From: Sorghum bicolor | Taxonomy: Eukaryota > Streptophyta > Magnoliopsida > Poales > Poaceae | NCBI RefSeq assembly: GCF_000003195.3 | Contig: NC_012878.2 | Coordinates: 51,646,629 to 51,710,628, forward strand | Direction of reading: 5' to 3' | DNA: 64,000 bases | Shown: piece by piece, positions 11,755 to 25,138 of the stretch | Layout of the letters: every line of letters starts with the position of its first letter | Position numbering within the stretch: position 1 is the first letter of the stretch | The notes under the pieces: model-generated | The model's input: only the letters and a program-made list of their open reading frames with translations | Told to the model about the DNA's origin: nothing | The model's database searches: none | Translations under genes and position numbers: made by a program

Positions 11755-12593
11755 CCCATTTGGTTGAGATTTAGATTGTGTGATAAATATTTTAGCTACA
11801 TATTTTTTATGAAAAATATATTTTATGAAAAAACTATATAAAAATATATTTCAAAAAAATCACTAAAATAGCAAGAAAAAATATGGTCACTAGTGTACGT
11901 AAGAGGCTAGAATTATAATCTATAGAAACTCTGGTTCCTGGCGATTCTGCTCCACTCCGCTTCACTCCACGAGACTCGGGCCAAGCATCAGCAAAATTTG
12001 TTGCCCCAACAGCACAACCTACTCTACGTTACAAGTGCTCTCTCTCTGTTCTCTACTATGAGCCGAGCGGGTCGAACTTCGATGTGTTCCTCTTTGACGC
12101 TTCTTTCATAGCACAATTCTTTCATTGTACAAAAACATTCTCCTCCACGTCATGTCGTATCGTCTACTCTGTCACCTATGGTTGTATCCACCGCGTCCTT
12201 CTCCGCCACGGTCTTGTTTAGTTCACCCTGAAAACCAAAAATTTTTCAAGATTCCCCGTCACATCGAATCTTGTAGCACATGCATGAAACATTAAATATA
12301 GACGAAAACAAAAACTAATTACACAGTTTAGATGTAAATCACGAGATGAATCTTTTGATCCTAGTTAGTCCATGATTAGATAATATATGTCACAAACAAA
12401 CGAAAGTGCTACAGTACCGAAAATTTTCACTTTTCGAAACTAAACAAGGCCCAAGTCGATTTGTCGTTGACAAAGAGTTCGAGCCAACGAGAAACCTATC
12501 AGACACTTACTATTGATAGGAGAGAGTGGAATTGGAATTACTAGGAGTGGGAGCCAGAATTTGGGTCGAAAAATAGGGCTACCAAACAGCACC
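11755..12593. other. Candidate older element split by a MITE
   Basis: The edges TAGGCCCATTTGGTTGAG and, complemented, GTAGGTGCTGTTTGGTAG resemble MITE ends. The interior includes CACTCCGCTTCACTCC-type sequence, and a complete Tourist-like MITE sits at 12210-12452. No duplication supports the outer boundaries. Confidence 0.35.
12210..12452 (+). mobile_element. Tourist-like MITE, full length
   Basis: Terminal repeats GGTCTTGTTTAGTT / AACTAAACAAGGCC with the standard core (CACATCGAATCTTG, ATTAAATATAGACG, ACACAGTTT, AAAGTGCTACAGTA). Flanks CAC and CAA are an imperfect duplication. Confidence 0.88.
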
Positions 12594-13856
12594 TACTACG
12601 CCTGTAGTTCACTCACTCTATAGTTTGTATCAAGAGCAATGCACTGGAAATGGACCGTATTTTGCAACATTACAAGTAGTCTATTGTATATATTTCTGGT
12701 CCGAAATATGATCCACTTATGTTAAAATGTGCAAGTCGTATCATAGAGACAACAGTAATGGAGATTTTCACCAAACATAGATGATAGATGCCGGTCTTCG
12801 AATAAAGCCTACTGCATATATTGTTGTTTTCCTACTGTTTCTTGCGAGCTTTTTAAGAGCTTACTTACTTTTTATAAGCCGTAGACTTGATATGTATTGA
12901 TTTTTTGATTGAGTGCACAAGTTATACCGAGATTAGAATAAAACTTCCTTTTTTCCCTAAAAAGAATAAGAACCCATTTATCATGAGACGATGAGTTACA
13001 CCTTAGGCCAGGGATGAAAATAGGGCCGGCACCGGCAGCTCTCTATCGCGGGGTCGTGAGTGATTGTGACTCCGTAACTAATAAGCCCACTGGACAGATT
13101 TGGCTACCGACAAATGGACTACGTGAGGGCGCGTGCGTAGGCGGCACAGGCATTCCCTAGGTTGGTCCGGTTTTGTTTTTTTTTTTTTTTGAATCTTGCG
13201 TTGCGTACGTACGCAGACCGCCAAACGGCAGCGATCAGGAGCTCAGCTGTTGGTGCACCTGCAGCCTAACTGTTAGATACTCGGATCCGTGAGAGTGACG
13301 TGGCACTTGGTTGCCATGGTAATGGTTGCGGTTGGTAAACTACACCTAGCATACGAGCCTGCAATCGAACAACAAACTCGGAATGTCACAGTCGGTAGGC
13401 AAATTGGCAGCGGGAAACGTCGGCCGCCGGTCACGATTCACAGAATCACCACAAGTGACGACGAGCGAGACCCTTCAGCTGGACGCAATTGGTGGCAAAA
13501 GGATGCTCCAGATAGAGGTGCAAGAGAGGGGAGGAGGTAGGCCAGAGCCAGACCGTCATGGAATTTGTTAAGGAGGGGCCAAAAAGCAAGCTAAATACGC
13601 GAGCCTCCATTTGACATGTTGCCACTTACTGGCTGACTTCAGTACATGATCAGCGATGTGCTAATTGAGGCAAACAATTTTTTTTAAGGCGTTGAAACAC
13701 GACATGAGCGTCATCACTACGGCCCATGAAAATGGATAGGGATAGGTGTGCAGGCTGGGACGTTAGCCGGGTGCAAATAATGCGCATCAGTTAGGTCATC
13801 AAACCTACATAGTCATCGATTACTAAAATACTGCAACAAATATATACTAGTAGTAA
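12594..13856. other. Intergenic, no gene recognised
   Basis: Mixed composition with a 15-T run near 13165-13180. Short open frames at 13289-13571 have no recognisable motif. Confidence 0.4.
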
Positions 13857-14100
13857 GGCCTTGTTTACTTCATCCCGAATTTCAAAAAAAATTTCAAGAT
13901 TCCCTGTCACATCGAATCTTGCGGCACATGCATGAAGCATTAAATATAGACGAAAACAAAAACTAATCACACAGTTTGACTGTAAATCACGAGACGAATC
14001 TTTTGACTCTAATTAGTCTATGATTGGACAATATTTACCACAAACAAACGAAAGTGCTACAGTTCGGAAAATTTTTCAGTTTTCGAAACTAAACAAGGCC
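13857..14100 (+). mobile_element. Tourist-like MITE, full length, perfect TAA duplication
   Basis: GGCCTTGTTTACTT at the left and AAACTAAACAAGGCC at the right, with TAA at 13854-13856 and 14101-14103. It is 244 bp with the standard core and serves as the reference copy of the family in this window. Confidence 0.93.
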
Positions 14101-16940
14101 TAAGTAATAATATAGTACTGCAAAGGCACGTACGCTGAACCGGGCCGGACCAAAGGGTGGGCATCGATTCCCTCCGGAACCTCCTCCCGGCCGGGCCCGT
14201 TGAGACGTGCGAATACAGTACATTTTATTATACGTGTGCGGGTGCGGCGAAGAGGGCACGACGCAGTCCGGACGGATAAGTAATCTTGATTGCTCGCTTG
14301 CCGTAGGCGTCACAAAAATATCTAGTACTCCCGGTCGGCACCACTCGATGGCGGGAAGGCGTACAAAAAAGAGTCGCGAGCAGTACTAGATTAGACGGTG
14401 GGGTGGACCACGCCCAGGAAGGACGAGAGACATTCATCAGTGCTGGGAAAATGGCGGGAGTTGGGGCACGTTGAGCCGCCCCGCAGCCAACCCACCGTCG
14501 CTGCTGCTCGGCTCGCCATGCACCGGGCATGACAGCGAGCCGAGACCCGCCGCGGCGGCGGTGGTGGGAGTGGTGGCCCTCCGTCCGTCCCAGCTCACCA
14601 CCACCACCCCAGCCAGCCTTCCCTCCCGCGGCACGCACGCACGAACGAACGAACGTCGAACGACCGACCCAACAACGTGAGGGCCACATGGTGCTGACTT
14701 GAGCGACGCGACGCGGGTTTTGCCTGCCCCAGCGCGCACCCAACCCGACCCGACCCAGCTCGGACGGTCAGGTCAGGTCTGGTGCGTGCATGCAGCCAAC
14801 CCACCTTTCCAGCGATCACGACACCGCAACCCCAGCCTCTCGGCATAGGATATCGCTCAGCGGTGGGAGCAGCAGCCCCTCCTCACACACCGGCGCCTTT
14901 CGCAGCCCACAACCACGCCACCGCCCAGAGTTAGCAACTGCAGCAGCACACCAGGCGTCGTGCGTGCCACCCAAACCGCCACTCGCCGGACAGAAAGAAA
15001 CGAAGCGGTGCGCCATGTGAAAATCGATCCAGATTACTAGTAGAGTTTCCCCCGGCACCAGCAGTGAGCCAGTGAGCCCTCTCAAAAGCAGGTAAAGAAG
15101 ATACTATCCGTGGTACTCCCGCGAGTTTAAAATTGCGGGTGGGGTGGGGTACCGTGCGGTTTACCCTAGCGGAAAAAGCGACAGGATCATCGTAACAAGG
15201 CCCGAGGCAAGCGAAAGAGAGAGAGGGGGCTCTCCATCGGTGGGAACCCGAGGCCGCAAGCCGCTTTCTCTTGGAAACACGCCTTTCCCGGCGACCGATG
15301 GATGTGCGGACGCACGGTAAAAACTCCAAACAAAAGACGGCGCACCAAGCGAGAACATTATTTTTTTAAAAAAACAAGCGACCGCTTTGACGGTTTGACC
15401 GGGCCACCAATGCGACTATGCAGGCATGCGTAATCCACAACAGAACAAGGGGTAACCATCGGCCACACCGCCACACTCAAGTTTTACCTCCTCACTCCAC
15501 ATCCACAGCGACAACAGGGCGCAGGCGCGGAGTCCGGCAGACACCCGAATGCGTACAAAAGCTGCGGCGGAGAGCTCTGCTCCGCGCTGCTCTCCACCAT
15601 CGGATGGGGCCAACGGCCCGGAGCCACCCGTCGTCGGCCTCCAGCTAAACGCGCGCTGGACCGCGGCGAATAAGCGCGCCAGCCAGGGTTTGTATCGGCG
15701 GGCGCGGGCCGCGCACCCAACCAGAGGCGTCCTTCTCCGGGATCCAGCGAAGAGAGGAAACGGCAGAAGACGGGAGATGCAGATCCCATGACCCCCCCCC
15801 CCCCCCCCCCCCCCCGCGCCAGATTCTGCGGCGGTTAGGCACCCGGACAAGCAAACACAAACGACCGCTGCTCTGCTCACCTCACATGCGTAATCATCAA
15901 CCAACGGAGAATAGAAGGCTGAGGAACAGACTTGATTAAGGCAATGATGCACCGTGTTAAGCAATGAAATTCCATATATTAATGGCCCACAATGCCATGG
16001 GACAGGTAGTAAGTACACAAGAAATATATATATATATTTTTGCTGCTGTTGACACTGCAAGCCTGCAACAAGCAGCTGCTAAGCAACTAGCCACTTCACT
16101 CCTAATGACCCTTGTAACGAAAGTCATGGGACACTTTTACTACTACTACTGCTGCTGCTGCTAGCTAGCCCTGGTACAAGAGAAACACAAATGAAATCCT
16201 TTGATAATACTTCTAGCATAACAAAGCAAACGCCCTTATTCATGGAGCCCACGGCAAGCTTCTTTTGCAAGTAAAAAAGTTGCAAAAAAGAGGTTTAAGA
16301 GAGGCCTTAGCTGGGTATGTGCTGGACTGCTGGTAGCACCCAAAGCAAGCAAGCCATTGATGGATGGGGAAATGACCACTTCTTTTCTTTTCATCTCCAA
16401 GATAAACCCCCCATGAATACTTTCTTGCAATGCAGGCCTTCTTGTTCTTGCAGCAGCTAACACCTCTCTCAAACCAATTTTATTATTATTGTTCCCCCCT
16501 AACCACAACCACCAAACTGGGAGGACGACATGGTTTTCTTCTTCGCCGCTCGTCGTCCGTCTCCACCGCTTTCCGTCCACACCAAAAAAACCAATATATC
16601 ACCGGATCCAAAATGAACAGACCTAACACTGATGCTAACACTACTATTGCCCTTCCTAACTCTGCTGCTAACACACTACCTAACAAAAGGTACTCGAACT
16701 AGAGTAGTTTCTTTCATTATTATTAGGATTAACTGGAGTGATGACGGACACACGAAGGGTGTCGCCGGAATCTTTGGCGACTGCCTTCGTCTCCTCCATC
16801 CGGCCGGCGACTGAACTCAAGAGCTGTGGCACACTGCCGGCGACGCCGCGCGGCGCTTCTGGCTCGCAAGCATGGCGTTGCTCCGACTAATCAAGGCATC
16901 TGCAACGGAAGAGCTCAACATTAGCAATTGCTCGCAGTTT
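14101..16940. other. GC-rich intergenic DNA and 3' flank of the next gene; no separate gene recognised
   Basis: 14430-15830 is GC-rich with several open frames longer than 100 codons on both strands; none shows a domain. A run of 24 C lies at 15792-15815 and an (AT)n run near 16024. A short hairpin is visible at 16262-16285 (CTTTTGCAA/TTGCAAAA). The part nearest 16940 is presumably 3' UTR of the minus-strand gene that ends there; its polyadenylation site is not obvious. Confidence 0.4.
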
Positions 16941-18316
16941 CTAGCAGGGAACGCTTACAAGAGAACGAAATCGAGTGACGAGATGGTTACCGTGATCAAG
17001 AACGAAGCCACCAGGGTAGCGAGGCTGCGCGCCGAGGTCTTCAAGGTTGAGGTTCAGAGCTTGGACGACGCGAGCGGGAACGAGAACCGTCGAACACCCT
17101 GCACGAGCGGAGAGCGGACAGACAGCACGAAGTGAGCTGAATGTTTAAGCCAAGAACGGGATCCAGTTTCGAGCACGGAGCGGCAAGACAAGAAGTTGTT
17201 ACCAACGACGCACCTGTCTTTCTCTTCGGCTCCGCCGGGGCGCCGGCTGGCCTGGGGAGGAACACCCCAGTGCCGTTACGCTCGCGCTTGGCGCCAGGCG
17301 GGGTGAGGAACACGGCACGCATGCCCGAGGCAGGAGCCACCGGCGCCTGGTGCTGCTGCTGCGGCGGCTTCTGAAGCGGGGGCCACGCCGCCGGGTTCAG
17401 ACCAAGCGGCGCGTCGCCTCCGCCGACGGCCTTGGCACAGGCGCCCTGGCGCGCGCTCCACGCGGCGGCGGCAGCAAGCTGCTGGCGCTCCCTCTGCAGC
17501 TTGAGCAGTTGCTGTTGCTTCAGGAGATGGAACTGCAAACCAACAACGGAGGAAGCGTCAGGGCAACAGGAACAGAACAAAGCGAACCATACAACCGAAG
17601 AATCTTGGCGAGAGGGCGCCAGGACGGACACGCACCTGTGCAGCCTGCATCTGGCGCTGCGAGACCAAGTGCGCGAACGGGTGGTAGTGGCCCTGCCCGC
17701 CGCCAGCAGGAACCTTGGCGGAGGGCGGAGCGATAGGCGGTGGCGAGGGCTTGCGCGCCGGCGGCGCGAAACCGCTTTGGCCGAAGCCGTAAGCGTTGTT
17801 GGCCGGCACCGGGATGCTGTTGGTGGCGCGCATGCGCGCGACCTGGCCGGCCGCCTCGTACAAGAGGTCCCACGGGTCTGCCGGCTTCTGCTCCAGCGGC
17901 GACGACGGCGGCGACGTGCCCTTGGACGCAACGCCGTTGGGGCTCTCCTGCCCGGACTTGGGAAGCCCGCACAGCGTCGACTGCGGTGACCCAACCGTCA
18001 ACTCCGCCTGCTACACACAAGAACGCGCAATCAGAAATCCCGGCACGGATGCGTACAAGAACAATCGGAAAAAGAACCAACAATCCCATGCATGCGAAAG
18101 AAAACCAACCTTGGCGGCGGTAGGCGGCTTCCGCTCGCCGTCGTCACCGAGGAGGCCCGCGAGGCGGCGCGAGAGCCCCGCCAGGCTGTCCTCCTCGTCA
18201 CTCTCGCTCCTGGCGGCCACGGCCGCCTTCTCCTCCTCGGAGAAGAAGTCGTCGTCCAGGAACTCCTCGGGCAGCCAGAACTCCTCCCCGAGGTCGGAAC
18301 ACTCCGTCGTCGACAT
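16941..18316 (-). CDS. Plant-specific protein of unknown function with GTGVFLPR motif (352 aa)
   Basis: Four exons on the minus strand: 18316-18110, 18010-17636, 17532-17214 and 17098-16941; all GT-AG, phases closing at 352 residues and TAG. The N-terminus is acidic ([15 protein letters not shown], about residues 11-25). Exon 2 has [15 protein letters not shown] and a proline-rich tail. Exon 3 opens with a Gln-rich helix ([17 protein letters not shown], from residue 196) and contains GTGVFLPR at about 281-288. Exon 4 gives [21 protein letters not shown] recognise this combination from uncharacterised plant proteins but know no function. Low complexity and charge suggest a disordered nuclear or scaffold-type protein (inference). 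The exon 2 acceptor is CAGCAG-type, so residue 70 (Gln) may be alternatively spliced out. A TATAAA lies about 290 bases upstream of the ATG. Confidence 0.85.
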
Positions 18317-18606
18317 TTCCTCAACTCTCGAAACCGTCGACGAAGAAACCTCAAGTCCACCGCCGACCGACCGGTGGAGGAGGACGGGCACAGCAACCAC
18401 TGCGTGCGCTTCAGCTCCTCTCCAATCTCCAAAGCAGAAAAGCGGCGGGTGGATGGATGGATGGAGGAAGCGGCGTGCTTATCAGCGGAAAGAGGTGGAA
18501 CGGCGAGAAAGAGATGGGGGAAGGAGGGAGAGGCGAATGGAATGTCGACGGACGACGACGAGGGGTATTAAAAACGGCGGAGGCCGACGCCTGCGGGGCT
18601 CTACTC

Positions 18607-18612
18607 TTTATA
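18607..18612 (-). promoter_or_regulatory. TATA box of the [15 protein letters not shown] gene
   Basis: The minus strand reads CTTTTATAAAGAG here, 291 bases upstream of the ATG at 18316. A start site about 30 bases downstream would leave a leader of roughly 260 bases, normal for a plant gene. Confidence 0.6.
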
Positions 18613-18649
18613 AAAGAGGACGCCGAGGAGTGAGAAAAAGAAAAACAGG

Positions 18650-21600
18650 AGCCAATGAATTAAAGAATTCATTAATGACGAAAATCATTTTCTTTTTCGA
18701 GCCATTTTTCGCCGGTGCAATCGGGCCTGTGGGGCCACCCAGACGCGCCGTAGGCCCGTAGCTCCCGTATCGTATCGCCCCCAAATGCCTCCCTCTCCAC
18801 CCTCCCCTGTGCTCGCTGCGCTAGTACTCTATTGCGCGTAGTAGTTTTTTCGGCAACGGGATGGCCGGACGGCGGGTGGAGGAGGACAGTGCAGAAGTTG
18901 GAGCAGTTTATTGTGGCTTGTGGGATGGGTATGTACGTACGATTACGTCCATGCGTGTTGGGATTTTTTTTTTTCGGTACATGTTGCGTCATGTCAATGC
19001 CACACTCGACCCACTCCGTCCAACGTCAAATGGTTTGGCGAATTTTCAATATCTTTTTGCTTGCAAGTCAAATGGTGGTTGAACTAATTTTCAGGAAGGG
19101 AAAGAAACTCGTCTTTTTGTCAATTGGTGCTGGCAGAGCAGCAGCGTCGCTGTGTGTCGAGAGCAAATGTTGGGTTGGGTAGATGGATCGTTGATATTTA
19201 TTTTTATATTTTTTATTTTACTCATATTTGAATTAAATATAAATAATGCCAACCATGTTTAAACGTTATATTATAAATATACACTTTAAATATTTAATAT
19301 TCTAGATACCGCATCGGATATTAAATCTGCGGACTTAACAGGGACACTAGTTGGGCGTCACACGGTCACGGGAGTTTTTCCGTGGCCGTATGCGAGTTTT
19401 TCGTGGGCCGGGTGGCGTTTAAATTTTACACTGCATTAAAGACGTGAGCGCTTTAAAGGCAGGGGTACGGAGTGGAAAAGGATGTGAGCTGATTGAGCTG
19501 CTACCGGGTACGCTACAGCTCACGTAGAAAACCCATTGCCTTGCCCGCATCCGGTACTGGCCGACGGCGCGCCTGCTAGCCCGTTTCGACCGCAGCCAGG
19601 ATACGAGTACTCTACAGTCTACAGCGAACGCTGGAGCCGGACCGGTTAACTGGTGACTGCCTGGCTGGCTGGCTGGCTGGTGAGCCCGACTGCTCGACTG
19701 CTGCGCCGACGATGCGGTGTCGCTCGCCGCCCCGAGGAGCGCGCGCACCGCTTGGTGAGGCGTGCAGGCCGCAGGGTTTTAAAATTTTTCGGGTCTCAAG
19801 CGTGCCGGCCCTCTGCGACGGCGCGGCTCGGTATTTTGATTTCTTTCGTCCAGCGTTCAAAAGGCCACACCGCGCAGAAATTTGAATTGCCAAGGCCACA
19901 ACACGGGTACACGTTCAAATTTCGATTTTTTTTATTTCGATAAATCCGAAGAGGTCAATTTGCAAGAAACTGTCAGACGTGCTGACATGACAAAGCAGTT
20001 CCTCTGGACTTTTTGGAGTAGTGGTACAGTAGTAGTAGAGTAGAGGGCTGATCATTGCTGCGGTCACGCATGCTGGGGCGTAACCGTACAGGGATCCGAG
20101 TTCTCTCTGCCATTGGATAAGGGCGGGAGCGGGGCTCGTCCTGCTGGGCCCCACCTGTCGGGTGTCTGTCGCCCTCAAACGTCGGTCCCACCTGCCATTC
20201 CCTCGGGGCATGGCGAACCGGGGGGGAGTCCCCGGAAGGGAATCCTGTGTGAATCTCCGCGCGCCCCACGCCCAGCTGACGCACGGCGCGGCACGACACC
20301 GGAGATTCCCGCGACCGCAACGACCACACCCGCGTCGCTGCCGCGCGGGGCCCTCGCCGTCTCGCCCTGTCCCAATCTCACGTCGCCCCCTCCTCCCTTC
20401 CACTATAGCGGCGGTCTTGTCGCGTGGTGGGGGCAGTCGGGGTCGGGGACCGATCATTCGCAGGGCCAGGGAGGCAGCCGCCGTCACCGACGCTGCGGGG
20501 CCCGGCCATACTCTGACATCGTGGACACCAGGGAGGAGTCGTCGTCGGACCCTCGTTTCTTACGGCTCCGTCAAGCCGTCGTTTGCCGCTTTCATCGTGG
20601 TCAACGACAGGATCGTGGTGTGTGTGTGTGTGTGTGGCCGTCGAATTTCACTTGCCTTCTGCTTGGTGCTTGCCTTTTTTTAGTTTTGGAATGGTGAAGA
20701 AAATAGGACTTCAAACCAATAAATAAATTTATTACAAAACAGCACAAGGTCCTATGAAAAACAGCACACTACTTCCCTTTCAACTGTGTTTTCCGTTTTC
20801 TTCACATACAAATGGAACAAAATGTCCTTGTTGCATTGAAGGCACCCTCACATCCCAATTCTACTATGTTGAACATAGAACTCACGTGTAGTACATGTTA
20901 GTAGCAAAATTAGGAGACTTACTTTAATTAACAGGGCTAGTCTCAAAGAACTAATATAAATGGTTCGTTTTCAATTTCACATAATACATAAGGTTGAGAC
21001 CTTAACTATGGAGCATAAAAGATGATATGCCATCAAAGAGTTGGTACCAAACTCTAGCTATTACAGGTGTCATGAGGGCGTCTCTAACGTTAAGGTCTAA
21101 GTTAGCATGAACCATGAAGAGAACATACAGACTTTCTATTTGTCTAGATGCATGAAACACACCACATTTATTCCTCTCTTGCAAATATGAGAATGACCTA
21201 CATTACGAGATGATATGTAAAAAAACTAATAGCTAACTCCTACTATTGGGAGATGCCCTAAACTAAGAGTATCTTCAATAAACTTTCTTAAACCAAATTT
21301 ATAAATTACTGTTTAAGAAGCTATTTAAATACAAACTGTTATCTATATTTTTCACTACCCAACCACTTCGCTATATGACTATAACTAAAGGTCAGCCTCG
21401 CTCTCCATCTTTAGCCTTACGGAGAAACCAGGAAAAGAGGATGACGATACTAAAAGCTACCCAAGCGCATATTTTTTTTAGAGATTTTAGTGAAAAAGAT
21501 GTCCTCCTACAACTTCTCTAACAAGAGCCTCTTTATATCCTACCCAATTGATATGAATAGAAAATTTAAGTGGAAAATACACTCCTACAACTTCTTTAAT

Positions 21601-22986
21601 TACATATCGACATACCGTTATTCTCTATTCTAGAATGCTCACAAGATTTATAAAATTTGTTGGAGGATGGTAAGGTGTGGAGAACGTTTTTTTTTGGCTC
21701 TACTAATGATGTGGCTCTGAAAAGACAATTAAGAGTAAGGCTCCAACTACTCCTAAAAGGGACTTTTTAAATGGCTATTTAGATATAGTTATTTATGTTT
21801 TGGATTTCACATTAGCCAAAGATTGAGAGTTAGGCTAACTCTATAGAGCGAGCATAAGATGTAAAAAGGCTTATCGATGAGTAAAATTATATATGAAAAG
21901 TGGTTTTCGTTTAAATAATTCTCCAAATGATAATTTATATAATGATTTTTTGTTTACAAAAGACTCGTGAAGATGTGTGAGATAGTGAGATCCCGCGGTG
22001 AACAGGCGGACACGTAGGAACTTGGTGAAGTCCATCTTTTGGTTTTGGTCGAACCGTGAAACCAAGTCGAGAAAAATAGAAAAACGAGGAGCCGTTGCTG
22101 TACTCCTGAACGCCAAGAGGCCGGTGCTATTTTGTGATTCTCCATGATTTCTGTCCGACCACGGTGCACATGTTTAGTTACCACAAGCCGTGTTGTGGAC
22201 CTCGTATGATCCGGCAGGTGAAACGGATAAGAGGTAGACAGCCGGCCAAGGACAAGGAGCGTTGCACGGCGCCGCCGGTGGACCGGGGGGACGTGCGTAG
22301 CGTAGCCATCCGAAAACAACTCGACTTCTCTTCAAATTTCTCGTGAAAACAAGTGACCATATAAAAAAAATCATCATATATAGGAATAGAACTCCTCAAG
22401 CGTGCACTCGTGTGCCCCGCGATTTTTATCCACTGCGTATGCAGGCATCACCCAGACCCAGGTGCCCTTGCCTTGGAGCAGCATTATTATTGGTCGATGA
22501 CGGGCGATGATAGCGAGACTGTGAAGGAGTGCAAGTTTGGAGTCCTGTTATGCTTGCGCCGGCGTGTCTGGTCCTCAGTGGCCGGCTCGTAACAAAGAAA
22601 AATGACGTGCCGCGAGAGCGACGCGCCGGTTTTTTTTTTTTTAAAAAAAAGCCCAAGAGCGACATTTGCTATCGTACTTATCAGTACAGGTTTTGTGCGA
22701 TAGCGCCCGCGATTTCGACTCAAGTTAACAAAGGATCTCAATTCTCAATGCATTGGATACCCATGCTCAGGATGAGAGCCCAATCTTTTTGAAAAGGCAG
22801 GCCTGTGGGTGTCGAGTGGCCAAGGACTAGCTGAAGCTGGTAGGCCCCGGGAGCGTTCGACATGTCGAGCGATTTGAGCGACCACACACCACAGTCCGCA
22901 AAAGACACGGCAATGTCTAAACAGCTGCATCGTCCGTCCGCTGTCCTAACGAGGTTCCGAAAAGAGGCCAAATTGCAGCGAACAAA
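18650..22986. other. Intergenic, no gene recognised
   Basis: 19400-20690 is GC-rich with long open frames on both strands (up to about 190 codons near 19915-20697), but none shows a recognisable domain and splice context is lacking. A (TG)n run sits near 20620-20635. 20700-22100 is AT-rich and probably old transposon debris. A T14/A8 tract lies near 22630. Confidence 0.4.
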
Positions 22987-23229
22987 GGCCTTGATTAGTT
23001 CCTAGAAAATTTTGCAAAATATTTCACATTCTTCGTCACATCGAATCTTTAGACGCATACATGAAGTATTAAATATAGACAAAAATAAAAACTAATTGCA
23101 CAGTTTGGTCGGAATTGACGAGATGAATCTTTTGAGTCTAGTTAGTCTATGATTAGACAATATTTGTCAAATACAAACGAAAATACTACAGTGTTGATTC
23201 CCTAAAATTTTTTGGAACTAAACAAGGCC
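22987..23229 (+). mobile_element. Tourist-like MITE, full length
   Basis: GGCCTTGATTAGTT to AACTAAACAAGGCC with AAA directly repeated on both sides (22984-22986, 23230-23232). Standard core is present. Confidence 0.88.
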
Positions 23230-23967
23230 AAAGACCCCCCGAAAGTTTGAAAACATTTGGAGGGGTTTGGGCGTTTGTCTGTCTCCAGGCCGGCCTGCAC
23301 GCTCCCGCTGCACGCGGCACTGCCCTTCCGCCGCTGCTGCCGCTCCGCCGCCCCGTGACCTCGCTGCCGTTCACACCGTGCATGCGCAGCGCAGGTCAGG
23401 AAACACAGCGCCGCCAGAGGCGAGTAGTTATCGTTTTTTTCCTTCGAAAAGGAATATATATCTTTTTTTAGAGATTCTAGTACTACGAATAGAAGGCAGA
23501 TAAAATTGACGGGTAGTCTATTTTTAAAATAAACAATTTAACCAACAGCTTTGAGAACACAACAGTTTTTAAATCAACCAAATCTATGTCGATATTTATA
23601 CCAATAATTTACATGAATATTTGACAGCTATTTTTTTTCTACTGTTGCAATGCACCATCCATGCATCCCTTACTCTTTTTTGTGTGTACTGGTCGGCTGC
23701 CGCTTATTCCCATGCTTCTTCTTTTGAGCTTGGAGTTATAAATATTTGTTGGTGCCACAACACTTGTGTTATTTCCTGGCCACGGGCCACCCGAGTCTCT
23801 CGTGTCATGGGCGTGTGACTCCTCTTTTATTGGGCTCAGAACTGGTACACACAATAGCTACCTACTCCAGTTGAGTCGGTCTCCTGACAATATTATACGG
23901 GATTAATTTTTTATTGTACTATTATCTCAGTCTTGTTTGCTTTCCAATAAATAACATTGACTAAATA
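23230..23967. other. Intergenic, no gene recognised
   Basis: A GC-rich patch (23250-23420) with a 70-80-codon open frame of no recognisable family, then AT-rich DNA. Confidence 0.4.
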
Positions 23968-24392
23968 CTGCCTTCGTCCAAGAAAAAAGATCAACTTCTA
24001 GGGTTGTCCTAAGTTAAACTTTTTAAATTTTACATAAATTTTTTAAAAAATGTTAAGATTTGAGATATCAAATTAGTATTACTAGATTCACCATAAAATA
24101 TATTTTATATGATACGTATTTTATGTTATAGGTGTTGTTACTGTTTTTTATAAAATTAGTCAAACTTAAAAAAGTTTGACTGATACAGATTCTAGAAATT
24201 AATTTTTTTCGTGGAGTATATATTAAAAATAATAATATTTATGATACACAATTAGTATCATTTGATAGATATTTGAATCTAGGTTTTTAATAAATTTATT
24301 TGAAGATAAAAATATTATAAGTATTTTCTATAAATCAAGTTAAAATTGTCGACACGTAAATCATGGTAACAAATATTTAAGGACAGAGGGAG
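23968..24392. mobile_element. Stowaway-like MITE
   Basis: The left end CTGCCTTCGTCC and the complement of the right end CTCCCTCTGTCC match the Stowaway consensus CTCCCTCCGT. TA lies immediately outside each end (23966-23967, 24393-24394). At 425 bp it is long for a Stowaway and may be composite; a second Stowaway-like end (GACGGAGGGTA) lies near 24677-24688. Confidence 0.65.
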
Positions 24393-24895
24393 TATCTAAT
24401 TTCAAGTTGGATGGAGACCAATTAAATCCAACAAAAGCAGCTAGGTCATTTTCGTCGGCATGAACACCACATGACAAATTATATATCATATTGCAGCATA
24501 TGGATGCGAATGCTAATCTATAAAGGTATATCTATGATTCCGAGTAAGTTTCAATGGATCAATAATATAATATAAGTATTTTTCTAATAAACATATACAA
24601 GACAAATGCTATATGTTTATATAAATTGTAAACTTAAAAGTATTTTCCTTTAAATCTGAAATTGTACTTTTTTTAGACGGAGGGTACATCAGTACCAAAT
24701 GGACTCCTGCATTTTAAGAAAATATTTACTGACCGTACCGAAATGGAATATTTTCTTAAAATTTCTCTCGAGGCGGTGACAACCGAGGTGACTTTTGCAT
24801 TTGGCTCTTCGTTGTTTGAAAGTAGCGGAAACTGTACTGGATGGTCGGTCGGCACACCGAATGAGCTGGCAGGGGAAAAAGGCCATTGCCACTTT
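24393..24895. other. AT-rich intergenic, nothing further recognised
   Basis: Apart from the isolated Stowaway-like terminus near 24680 there is no element or gene. Confidence 0.4.
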
Positions 24896-25138
24896 GGTCT
24901 TGTTTAGTTCACTCTGAAAACCAAAATTTTTTTAAGATTTTCCGTCACATCGAATTTTGTGGCACGTGCATAAAACATTAAATATAGACAAAAACATAAA
25001 CTAATTACACAGTTTAGCCGTAAATCACGAGACGAATTTTTTTATTCTACTTAATCTATGATTGGATAATATTTATCACAAACAAACGAAAATACTACAG
25101 TACCGAAATCTTTTCACTTTTCGGAACTAAACGAGGCC
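24896..25138 (+). mobile_element. Tourist-like MITE, full length
   Basis: GGTCTTGTTTAGTTC to GGAACTAAACGAGGCC with the standard core. Flanks TTT and TTG make an imperfect duplication. Confidence 0.85.

Noticed and set aside
14228..15789. Several 100-170-codon frames in GC-rich DNA
   Set aside because: Composition artefacts: all six frames are open for long stretches and no domain or codon preference is seen.
17432..18761. Plus-strand frames of 185 and 321 codons
   Set aside because: They are antisense shadows of the four-exon minus-strand gene, whose splice sites and motifs fit.
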